A stretch of 33,703 nt of DNA, from contig DASTYK010000003.1 in assembly GCA_035764935.1 (NCBI GenBank), positions 1 to 33,703 on the forward strand, read 5' to 3'. The DNA is from Longimicrobiales bacterium (lineage in GTDB: Bacteria; Gemmatimonadota; Gemmatimonadetes; Longimicrobiales; RSA9). The first letter of the stretch is position 1. Each line of letters starts with the position of its first letter. The position numbers were made by a program, and so were the translations under genes. The notes below the pieces were generated by a model. That model worked only from the letters and a program-made list of their open reading frames with translations, searched no databases and was not told the origin of the DNA. Positions 1 to 7,059 of the stretch are shown piece by piece.

Positions 1-1394
1 GTGGGGCCCGCGAACGAGTCTGCCGGATCCGTGCCGATCGGCGCCGTGCCGAGCAGGTGGCTGCCCGCCGCGAACTGCGCGTTCGGCTGCACGCTCTTCA
101 GCGTGATCTTCGTCTGGATGTCGCTCTCGTTGCGGACGACCGTGCCGTACACGTCCGGGATCCAGACCTCCTGCGCGCCCGCCGCGAGGAAGATGCGGCT
201 CGCGTTCTTCAGGTAGTCGACCGCCTTGAGCCGGTCCACGCCCTTCAGCTCGAACTCCGTGCGGCGGATCCCGTTGTCGTCGAGGAAGACGCGGCCCGGG
301 TGCTCCTCGTCGATCACGCTCATCACCGAGCCGAGCTGGTGGTACTTCCGCATGCGCTCGGCGTGCTTCGGCCCGATCTCCGACAGCATGGTCGCGAAGA
401 TGCCGGGCGACTGGTGGTTGGTCAGCATGATGTAGCCGCCACCCGCGTACTCGCCCTTCGCGTCGTACTCGACGATGCGCTTGCCATCCACTGCGTACGC
501 GGTCGGGATGCCGGTGGTGTTGTCGATGCGCCTGCCGAAGTCTGCCCACACGAAGTAGTGCGGGTTCATGTAGAAGCGGCGTCCGACCGTCGGGTCCTGA
601 ACGTTGCGCAGCAGGAGCTCCGCAGTGCCGAGCGCACCACCCGCGAGGACGACGTACTGTGCGTCCACCTGCAGCCGCCCGCGTTCCTGCTTCGTCGCGC
701 GATCCAGCAGCACGCCGCGCACGCCGCGCGCGCGGCCGTTCTCCATCAGGATGCGATCGACGCGCGCATCGCTGTAGATTCGGCCGCCCACCTTGGAGAC
801 ACGCGGGAGCGTGGTGATGTGCTGCGACGATTTCCGGTTGTACGCGCAGCCGAACTGCGTCCAGCCGCACGCGATGCAGTTCACGCGCGCGGTCGGCACG
901 GCGTGGCCTGCAATGCCCGTCGCCTCACAGCCAGCGCGCACCAGCCGGTTGTTCTCGTTGAACAGCTCCTCGCCCGCGATGTGGATGCCCAGCTCGCGCT
1001 CGATCTCCGTGAAGTGCGGGTCGAGCTCCGCTTCGTGCATCCAGTCGAGGCCGAGCTGCTCGCGCCAGCGCTGCAGCCGGTCGGTGGGTGTGCGGAACGA
1101 GTCGCCCCAGTAGTGCACCGTGCAACCGCCGATCGCTTCGGCGTAGTTCAGGAAGTACGCATTGTCGACGGTCGAATCGAGCCCGCGGCGCCCGTTGAAG
1201 TCGGCCATGCCGTCTTCTTCACGCTGCGTGAAGTCCTCAGCGCGGAAGAAGCCGCCTCGGTCGAGCATGACCACGTCCCAGCCGCGCTCGGCCAGGTAGA
1301 CACCGAGAGTGCCACCGCCCGCGCCGGTCCCGACGATCACGACGTCGCACGTCTCGCGGACATCGCCCTGCCGGTTCGTCCCCTGGATGATCAT
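1..1394 (-). CDS. GMC-family FAD-dependent oxidoreductase (partial, C-terminus beyond left edge)
   Basis: Flavoprotein of the glucose-methanol-choline family, which oxidises an alcohol or sugar. The reading frame starts at an ATG at 1394 (minus strand) and is still open at base 1. Near residues 18-36 it has the Rossmann FAD motif VVIVGTGAGGGTLGVYLAER, followed by the adenine-ribose-binding LDRGG. A cysteine-rich segment NCIACGWTQFGCAYNRK sits mid-protein, as in GMC dehydrogenases of the gluconate/fructose dehydrogenase type. The last visible stretch, GSHLLGTAPIGTDPADSF, is the start of the C-terminal GMC domain, so probably only some tens of residues are missing. Its ATG overlaps the stop of the upstream subunit-3 gene (ATGA), so the two are translationally coupled. 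It lacks its own signal peptide and may be co-exported with the Tat-bearing partner. The substrate cannot be told from the sequence. Confidence 0.9.
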   Translation of the reverse strand, partial: MIIQGTNRQGDVRETCDVVIVGTGAGGGTLGVYLAERGWDVVMLDRGGFFRAEDFTQREEDGMADFNGRRGLDSTVDNAYFLNYAEAIGGCTVHYWGDSFRTPTDRLQRWREQLGLDWMHEAELDPHFTEIERELGIHIAGEELFNENNRLVRAGCEATGIAGHAVPTARVNCIACGWTQFGCAYNRKSSQHITTLPRVSKVGGRIYSDARVDRILMENGRARGVRGVLLDRATKQERGRLQVDAQYVVLAGGALGTAELLLRNVQDPTVGRRFYMNPHYFVWADFGRRIDNTTGIPTAYAVDGKRIVEYDAKGEYAGGGYIMLTNHQSPGIFATMLSEIGPKHAERMRKYHQLGSVMSVIDEEHPGRVFLDDNGIRRTEFELKGVDRLKAVDYLKNASRIFLAAGAQEVWIPDVYGTVVRNESDIQTKITLKSVQPNAQFAAGSHLLGTAPIGTDPADSFAGP

Positions 1395-1960
1395 ACGACC
1401 TCGCCGTAGTCCACCGGCATTACCGGCAGGTCGAAGCGCTCGGGCCAGGGACCTTCGAATCCGGTCATCTCGCGCGTGCGGTCGTCGTAGTACGCGAGGA
1501 AGTGCGTGAACCCCTTGAGCGCCTGGAACGCCGCACGTCGCAGGTCGAAGCGGCTGCGGGCCCAGCCTTCGAGGTACCGGAGCCGGTCGGCGGGCGTGAG
1601 CGCGGTGTAGCGGCGCAGGTGCCCGCCCAGCGGCGTCGCATGCTGCATGATGCGGAGCACGGTCTTCATGTCGGTCCGCACCGGCTCACCCACGGCCGCG
1701 AGCTCGGTGTCGACCCGCTGCGCGACGAGCGAGGGCTCCACGGGAATCCCCTCGAGCAGTGCCTCCGCCGTGGCACGCATGACCGCGTACTCCTTGGGCG
1801 TGAGCGCCAGCAGGGTGTAGCCGTCGCTGTCCGCTTCCGGGTAGTCGCGCGAGCAGCCGGCCGGCAGCAGCGACGCGGCCGCGATCGCAGCGGTGCCACC
1901 CGCGGTGGTGCGCAGGAACGAGCGGCGGTCCATGCCGGGGCGTGATTCGGGCAGGTTCAT
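1391..1960 (-). CDS. Gluconate 2-dehydrogenase subunit 3 family protein (Tat signal)
   Basis: Small accessory subunit (about 189 aa) of a periplasmic membrane-associated dehydrogenase. In the known family it carries the Tat signal and escorts the large flavin subunit across the membrane. The N-terminus has a twin-arginine motif, MDRRSFLRTT, followed by a hydrophobic Ala/Gly-rich stretch ending LLPAGCS. The mature part, LTPKEYAVMRATAEALLEG, matches the usual start of the domain. I chose the ATG at 1960 because the frame further upstream (to 2074) encodes no plausible signal. The ATG at 1933 directly before the RR motif is an alternative. The stop overlaps the start of the downstream GMC gene by 4 bp. 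No cytochrome c subunit is visible in the window. Confidence 0.85.
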   Translation of the reverse strand: MNLPESRPGMDRRSFLRTTAGGTAAIAAASLLPAGCSRDYPEADSDGYTLLALTPKEYAVMRATAEALLEGIPVEPSLVAQRVDTELAAVGEPVRTDMKTVLRIMQHATPLGGHLRRYTALTPADRLRYLEGWARSRFDLRRAAFQALKGFTHFLAYYDDRTREMTGFEGPWPERFDLPVMPVDYGEVV

Positions 1961-2151
1961 AGGAGCCCGCAAGTTAGACGCGCCCGCGGGCACCGTAAAG
2001 CGGCCGGCGGAAAAAACCGCCGCTGCACGGCCGGAACAAGGGTCCGGTGCCAGTGTCCGAAGCGGTTTTGCCATTTTCGCCCGCGCCAGGTGAGGTTAGA
2101 TTGGATGATTCCGTTCACCGCGTGTGACCGACGCAGGCAGCCTACGGACCA

Positions 2152-3375
2152 TTGCGAGCAGTCCGCTTTCACTATCGTCCCGTCCGGTACCTCCTGACCC
2201 GTGCTGCCTCCAGGCGACGCCCGGGCATGGCGCTCGGCCCTCTCGGCTGCGTCACACTGGACGAGATCGAAGCGCCAGCGCTGCCCGGCAACGACTGGGT
2301 GCGCGTCCAGACGACGCTGAGCGGGATCTGCGGCAGCGACCTGTCCGCGGTCACCGCCCACGACTCGTTCACGCTGGAGCCGTTCGGCGCTTACCCGTTC
2401 GTCTTCGGCCACGAGAACGTGGGACGCGTCGCCGAGGTGGGTCCGGGCGCAGACGGCTGGCAGCCGGGTGACCGGGTGATCGTCAACCCGATGCTGTCCT
2501 GCCTGCAGCGCGGCCTGGAGCCGTGTGCGGCGTGCGCGCGGGGCGAGTACGGGCTGTGTCGCAGGACCAACGAGGGAGTGGTCGGGCGCGGGCCGATGAT
2601 CGGCTACAACCCGCGCACCGGGGGCGGCTGGTCGGGCGGCTTCGTCGCGCACTCGTCACAGCTGCACCGCGCTGACGGGCTGAGCGACGAAGTCGCCGTG
2701 CTGGCGGACCCTTTCGTGTCCGCGCTCCGGCCGGTGCTGCTGCACCCGCCCGCGGACGACGACGTCGTGCTCGTGATCGGAGCCGGTTCCATCGGGCTCC
2801 TCACGATCGTCGCACTCCGTGCGGCAGGCTTCGAGGGGACCATCGCCGCGCTGGGCCGCTACGGCTTCCAGTTCGAGAAGGCGGAGGCCGCGGGCGCGGA
2901 CGTGCTGCTGCGCAACCGCGAGGAGCTGTACCAGTGGGCGGGCGGGCTGCCGGGCGCAGTCGCCTACAAGCCCACACTGGCGGGCCGCTTCGTCGAGGGC
3001 GGGCCGTCGATTGTATACGATACGGTCGGCAGCGAGACCACGATCGGTGACGGCGTCGCACTCACCCGCGAGGGCGGAAAGCTCATCCTCGTCGGTGGCG
3101 CGGCGAAGACCAGCGTCGACTGGACGCGTGTCTGGTACCGCCAGATCACGCTGGCCGGTATCTTTGCCTACGGCCTGGCGCCCTTCGAGGGCGAGAGGCG
3201 GGACATCTACGAGACCGCAATCGAGCTGCTGCGCCGTCGCGACTACGGTGAGCTCGGGCTGCTGACTCACGTGTTTGAACTGGAGGACTATCGTGCAGCG
3301 CTTCACGCCGCCCTCAGCAAAGGCGGACACCGCTCCATCAAGGTCGCCATCCGTCCCGATGTCAGCGGGCGCTGA
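2152..3375 (+). CDS. Zinc-binding medium-chain alcohol dehydrogenase
   Basis: NAD(P)-dependent medium-chain dehydrogenase/reductase of about 407 aa, longer than the usual 340-380. Catalytic zinc ligands are visible as Cys60 in GICGSD and His87-Glu88 in FGHENVGRV. A structural-zinc-like cysteine set occurs as CLQRGLEPCAACARGEYGLC, with wider first spacing than the classic C-x2-C-x2-C-x7-C. The Rossmann segment VLVIGAGSIGLLTIVALRAAG lies near residue 205, and the protein ends with a normal ADH tail. The start is a TTG at 2152; no better in-frame start with a conserved N-terminus is visible, and MRAVRF is a typical opening for this family. It runs into the downstream oxoamine synthase gene, overlapping by about 17 bp, so a shared pathway is likely. 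A threonine dehydrogenase-like role is possible but not shown. Confidence 0.85.
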   Translation: MRAVRFHYRPVRYLLTRAASRRRPGMALGPLGCVTLDEIEAPALPGNDWVRVQTTLSGICGSDLSAVTAHDSFTLEPFGAYPFVFGHENVGRVAEVGPGADGWQPGDRVIVNPMLSCLQRGLEPCAACARGEYGLCRRTNEGVVGRGPMIGYNPRTGGGWSGGFVAHSSQLHRADGLSDEVAVLADPFVSALRPVLLHPPADDDVVLVIGAGSIGLLTIVALRAAGFEGTIAALGRYGFQFEKAEAAGADVLLRNREELYQWAGGLPGAVAYKPTLAGRFVEGGPSIVYDTVGSETTIGDGVALTREGGKLILVGGAAKTSVDWTRVWYRQITLAGIFAYGLAPFEGERRDIYETAIELLRRRDYGELGLLTHVFELEDYRAALHAALSKGGHRSIKVAIRPDVSGR

Positions 3376-4687
3376 GGACCTGGAGCTGGCGGTGGTCCCG
3401 TCGGCGAACGGCGCGGGCGACCTGGCCGGGTACACGCGTGACCCGTTTGGCGGCTGGATGGACGGCCGGACGGTGGACGACCTGGTCGAGCCCGGCTCGC
3501 TGCTGGATGTCCCCAACGTCCGGCGCTGGTTCGAGCTGTTCGCGATGGGCCTGCCCGAGTCGCTGTACACGTACCAGCTGCCGCTCTCGCGCAAGGCCGG
3601 TCCGGAGACCGAGGCGCTGGGCGAGCAGCTCATCATGTTCTCGACGTACAGCTACCTCGGCCTGATCGGCAATCCGCGCATCCAGAACGCGGTCAAGGCG
3701 GCGATCGACCGGTACGGCACGTCGACCGGTGGCGTGCGCCTGCTCACGGGCACCCTGCAGCTCCACCACCAGCTCGAGCGTGAGCTGGCGCGCTTCCTCG
3801 GCCAGGACGGCGCGGCGGTGTTCGCCAGCGGGTACGACGCGAACATCGCGGCGATCACGTCCCTGTTCGGCGCGGACGACGTCGCGATCCTGGACCAGTA
3901 CGCGCACCAGAGCATCCACGACGGCGTGCGCATGGCGCACTGCGACGTGCGGCGCTTCAAGCACAACGACATGGGAGACCTGGAGCGGCGGCTGCGCCAG
4001 GCGCAGAACCGCGGCGCCCGCCGCATCCTGATCGCCGTCGACTCGGTGTTCAGCATGGACGGCGACCAGGCGCCGGTCGCGGACATCATCGCGTTGAAGA
4101 AGAAGTACGGCGCCTTCCTGCTGGTGGACGAGGCACACTCGATCGGCGCGCTCGGCCAGACCGGCCGGGGCGTCTGCGAGGCGCAGGGCATCGATCCGCA
4201 GGACATCGACATCCTGACCGGCTCGCTTTCCAAGGCCATCCCGTCCTCGGGCGGGTTCGTCGCCGGCTCGCTGGGCCTCAAGTACTACATCCAGCACGGT
4301 TCTGCGCCGTACATGTTCAGCGCGGCACTGACCCCGGCCAACTCCGCCGCGATCCTGGAAACGCTCCGCATCCTGCAGGAGGAGCCGGATCACATGGAGC
4401 GGCTGCGCGAGAACACGCGTGTCCTGATCGACGGCCTCCATGCGATCGGCCTGGAAACGCCGCCCACCACCACGCCGGTCGTACCGGTGCTGCTGGGCGA
4501 CGAGTTCAAGGCCTACCGCTGGGCTCGCCGGCTGCTGGACCGCGGCATCTTCGTTTCGGCGGTCGTCTACCCGGCGGTCTCGCCCGGCCAGGCGCGACTG
4601 CGGCTGTGCGCGACCGCCGCGCACCGGCCGGAGCACTTCGAGCGGCTGTTCGAGGCGCTGCAGGAGTGCCAGGAGATGGAGCCGTAG
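3359..4687 (+). CDS. PLP-dependent alpha-oxoamine synthase (aminotransferase class I/II fold; KBL/BioF/SPT-like)
   Basis: Fold-type I pyridoxal-phosphate enzyme of the alpha-oxoamine synthase family. Known members condense an amino acid with an acyl-CoA and release CO2 (2-amino-3-ketobutyrate CoA ligase, 8-amino-7-oxononanoate synthase, serine palmitoyltransferase). Visible signatures are STGGVRLLTGTLQLHHQLE, the cofactor motif VDEAHSIGALGQTGRG (Asp257, His260) and the Schiff-base lysine in GSLSKAIPSSGGFVAG (Lys292). The roughly 60-residue N-terminal extension before the conserved core is longer than in BioF or Kbl. I use the ATG at 3359, which overlaps the dehydrogenase stop by 17 bp; a TTG at 3275 would overlap by about 100 bp and is less likely. 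Order and overlap with an MDR dehydrogenase recall kbl-tdh, but the substrate is undetermined. Confidence 0.85.
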   Translation: MSAGAEDLELAVVPSANGAGDLAGYTRDPFGGWMDGRTVDDLVEPGSLLDVPNVRRWFELFAMGLPESLYTYQLPLSRKAGPETEALGEQLIMFSTYSYLGLIGNPRIQNAVKAAIDRYGTSTGGVRLLTGTLQLHHQLERELARFLGQDGAAVFASGYDANIAAITSLFGADDVAILDQYAHQSIHDGVRMAHCDVRRFKHNDMGDLERRLRQAQNRGARRILIAVDSVFSMDGDQAPVADIIALKKKYGAFLLVDEAHSIGALGQTGRGVCEAQGIDPQDIDILTGSLSKAIPSSGGFVAGSLGLKYYIQHGSAPYMFSAALTPANSAAILETLRILQEEPDHMERLRENTRVLIDGLHAIGLETPPTTTPVVPVLLGDEFKAYRWARRLLDRGIFVSAVVYPAVSPGQARLRLCATAAHRPEHFERLFEALQECQEMEP

Positions 4688-4715
4688 GGCTTCAGCCAGG
4701 GCGCAGCAGCAAGGC

Positions 4716-4753
4716 GGGCCGCATGCCGGAAGGTGTGCGGCCCGGTTTCGTTC
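4716..4753 (+). terminator. Candidate intrinsic terminator after the oxoamine synthase gene
   Basis: A perfect 8-bp stem (GGGCCGCA at 4716-4723 with TGCGGCCC at 4736-4743) with a 12-nt loop lies 28 bp after the stop codon. The following tract is only weakly T-rich (GGTTTCGTT), so termination may be inefficient or Rho-assisted. Confidence 0.45.
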
Positions 4754-5015
4754 CGGGCGAGACCGCTCACCGGGCGCCTACTGATCGCCCGGTGGCCCGA
4801 TCCATGCCGCCACTTGCTGCGCACGCGTTCATGTGCTAACAACAAGAGAGGACCGTCGCGCCCGTCCGTTACGCCGGCGCAGATGTCCGGCCCTTCCGAA
4901 AGCCCGCCGCTTCCGACCGCCGCGCCTCGCCAGGGGTGTGGACGCCCTGGCCTCCGGCCGGATCGGCTGACGTCTTCCGTCATGCGATGCAGTTGCCCAG
5001 TGCCCGGAGGTTCTC
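4754..5015. other. Intergenic leader region upstream of the plug-like lipoprotein
   Basis: Together with the terminator, this forms a 328-bp gap. It holds a 7-bp hairpin (GCCAGGG at 4929-4935 with CCCTGGC at 4945-4951). Short open frames here have no protein-like composition. I see no convincing -35/-10 pair. The region ends in a strong ribosome binding site, GGAGG at 5006-5010, five bases before the ATG at 5016. Confidence 0.4.
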
Positions 5016-5453
5016 ATGTGTCGGTGCATCAAGCTCGTTGTGGCCGCCGTCTCCTTCGGAACGGCTTTCGGTTGCTCCAGCAATTCGAGCCCGGGCAGTG
5101 CGCCGGAGGCGCGTGAAGAGAGCACCGCCATGGTCATCGATGAGCACGAGCTCGAACATGCCGCGGGAAACGTGCTCAACATCCTGCCGAGTCACGTTGC
5201 CGGCATGCGCATAAAACGAACGGACAGTTGTCCGGAGATCCTGATGCGCGGCACGCGCAGTCTGATGAGCTCCAACGATCCAGTCGTCTACGTTGACGGT
5301 ACGCGAAGCGGAAACACCTGCATCCTCGAGACGCTGGTGCCGAGCGAGATCCATCGTATTGAGGTCTATCCCATGGGCGTTACTCAGCGGCCAGGGTACC
5401 GGAACAGCCCGAATGGCCTGATTCTGGTCTTCATGAAAACATCAGATCTGTAG
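5016..5453 (+). CDS. Small secreted/lipoprotein carrying a TonB-receptor plug-like domain, no barrel
   Basis: A 145-aa protein. Its first 20 residues form a short basic and hydrophobic signal ending TAFGC, a weak lipobox, followed by a Ser/Glu-rich linker. The rest resembles the plug domain of TonB-dependent and SusC-type receptors. It has VLNILPSHVAGMRI, then PEILMRGTRSLMSSNDPVVY, which corresponds to the R-G...P-x-x-Y-V-D-G region, then VPSEIHRIEVYPMG (plug I-x-x-I-E-V-x-x-G) and SPNGLILVFMK (corresponding to xNGVIxIxTK). No beta barrel follows; the gene stops cleanly. The start is fixed by GGAGG five bases upstream. It faces the susD gene across a shared terminator. The plug assignment comes from pattern reading; the function is unknown. 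Confidence 0.8.
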   Translation: MCRCIKLVVAAVSFGTAFGCSSNSSPGSAPEAREESTAMVIDEHELEHAAGNVLNILPSHVAGMRIKRTDSCPEILMRGTRSLMSSNDPVVYVDGTRSGNTCILETLVPSEIHRIEVYPMGVTQRPGYRNSPNGLILVFMKTSDL

Positions 5454-5502
5454 CTCCATGTGGGCGAGCGATGTTGCTCGCAACAACGACAGGAGCTCCG
5501 AT

Positions 5503-5543
5503 ACGCAAAACGCCCCCGGCAGAAATGCCGGGGGCGTTTGCGT
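5503..5543. terminator. Bidirectional intrinsic terminator (plug lipoprotein / susD)
   Basis: The perfect core stem CGCCCCCGGC (5511-5520) with GCCGGGGGCG (5527-5536) has a 6-nt loop. It is flanked by A and T runs that extend the pairing, AAAA at 5507-5510 and TTT at 5537-5539. On either strand the hairpin is followed by T residues, so it can end both the lipoprotein transcript (plus) and the susCD transcript (minus). Confidence 0.85.
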
Positions 5544-5585
5544 CCGAACTGACCAGCTGACTGGTTACTGCACCAGCTCCGTACG

Positions 5586-7031
5586 TCAGTTTACATCCCA
5601 CCACACAGGATCGAACACGGTCAGATCCGCGAACGCCGCGTAGTTGTCCGGATTGTACAGGTTCTCGTTCGGCGAGATCGGCAGCCGTCCCGGGATCTCC
5701 GCTGCGCCATCCGCCGGCGTAAGCACCGGGTGTCCGGTCCGCCGCACCAGCGACCACGCCTCGTTCCCGTTGAGGTAGAGCGCGATCCACTGCTGCGTCC
5801 AGATGCTCTCGAGGCCGTTGTACGTCAGGCCTGCGATGTAGGCATCGATCTCGGCCTGCGGGATGTTGTACTGCTCCATCGAAGCCTCGATGCCCTGCTG
5901 CCAGAGCGACTCGGCGTCGGCCGCAATCCAGCCGCGTTCTGCAGCCTCTGCCTGCAGCAGCAGCACCTCTGCGTACGTGAAGACGAACGCCGGAGCGTCA
6001 GGCTCACGATAATAGGTGCTGATGGGCGAGAAGTGCGGGAAGCCCGCCACCGAGTCCGGATGCGGATTCGTCGGGCTCGGAAGCTCCGTCGCCTCGAAGC
6101 CGTTCGGCAGCCCGTTGTACGTCCCGAGTGCCGGTGCCGGATCCGCGTAGAACGGTAGACGCGGGTCATCGTTGTTCATCAGGGTATCCACCATGGCCTT
6201 GCTCACGGCGAAGTCCGCGAGGGGCCGCGACGTGAAGTGCAGGTGGATCGGGTTACGGCTCGGACCCGTGGCCCCGTACTGGAGCACCGCGTTGTCGGCA
6301 TTGCTCTCGAAGCCGCCGGCAGCATACGCCGCTGCGAACTCGGCCTCAGCGGTGGCGGGAGCGACTTCGGACAGCCGCATTGCGGCCCGCATCCGGAGCG
6401 AGTTGGCGAACTTCGTCCACTTCTCCAGATCACCGTTGTAGAAGAAGTCGCCACCTGCCCAGGACACGCTGGCGGACGGATCGATCTGCGCAACAGCCGC
6501 CTCGAGATTGTCGAAGATGCCGTTGTACACCGTCTCCTGCGAGTCGTAAGCCGGGCTGTTGATCCCCTCGTCAGCCCGCAACGCCTCCGTGTACGGAATG
6601 GAGCCGTACACGTCCGTCAGGATCTGGAACTGCCAGTGCATCAGGATGTTCGATACTGCATCCAGATTCTCGTCACCCGATGCAGCAGCCATGTTGCGCA
6701 GCACGTTGAGGTCTGCGAGCGGGCCGGTGTAGGCACTCTCCCAGACGCCATTGAGCTGAGCGATGCGCGGGAGGTAATCGTCCTCCGTCCCGTATGTCGG
6801 CTGTGCCAGGTGCTGCGACCACAGATTCGACAGGTACATGCCGAACCACTCGCTGTGCGAGCCGTAGGCACCACCCACCGCATCCATGATGGCATTACCG
6901 AGCAGGTTGGCCGGAGGCACATCCTCCGGCGCATTGGGATTCTGGTTGATCTCGGTCAGGCCTTCGTCGCACGCACCGAGCACTGCGAACAGTGCCAGTG
7001 CGGGAACGGCCTTGAGGAATCTCTTTGTCAT
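5586..7031 (-). CDS. SusD/RagB-family nutrient-binding outer-membrane lipoprotein
   Basis: Surface lipoprotein of about 481 aa that forms the lid over a SusC channel. The N-terminus MTKRFLKAVPALALFAVLGAC is a clear lipoprotein signal with lipobox LGAC, followed by EINQNPNAPEDVPP, typical of the SusD-like family. A TPR-like helical body follows (SEWFGMYLSNLWSQHLAQP, TDVYGSIPYTEAL). The ATG at 7031 is chosen because AAGGGAAAAGG precedes it and the signal peptide begins there; the longer frame to 7100 adds only a basic non-signal segment. It lies 28 bp downstream of susC in the same operon. No glycosidase, peptidase or regulator is next to it, so the imported nutrient cannot be predicted. Confidence 0.92.
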   Translation of the reverse strand: MTKRFLKAVPALALFAVLGACDEGLTEINQNPNAPEDVPPANLLGNAIMDAVGGAYGSHSEWFGMYLSNLWSQHLAQPTYGTEDDYLPRIAQLNGVWESAYTGPLADLNVLRNMAAASGDENLDAVSNILMHWQFQILTDVYGSIPYTEALRADEGINSPAYDSQETVYNGIFDNLEAAVAQIDPSASVSWAGGDFFYNGDLEKWTKFANSLRMRAAMRLSEVAPATAEAEFAAAYAAGGFESNADNAVLQYGATGPSRNPIHLHFTSRPLADFAVSKAMVDTLMNNDDPRLPFYADPAPALGTYNGLPNGFEATELPSPTNPHPDSVAGFPHFSPISTYYREPDAPAFVFTYAEVLLLQAEAAERGWIAADAESLWQQGIEASMEQYNIPQAEIDAYIAGLTYNGLESIWTQQWIALYLNGNEAWSLVRRTGHPVLTPADGAAEIPGRLPISPNENLYNPDNYAAFADLTVFDPVWWDVN

Positions 7032-7059
7032 GTCTATGCCTTTTCCCTTGCGCAACCGC

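Noticed and set aside
57-1409. 450-codon plus-strand open frame
   Set aside because: It is the antisense shadow of the GMC oxidoreductase; composition is Arg/Ala/Val/His-rich and lacks any domain, while the minus strand has clear FAD and GMC motifs.
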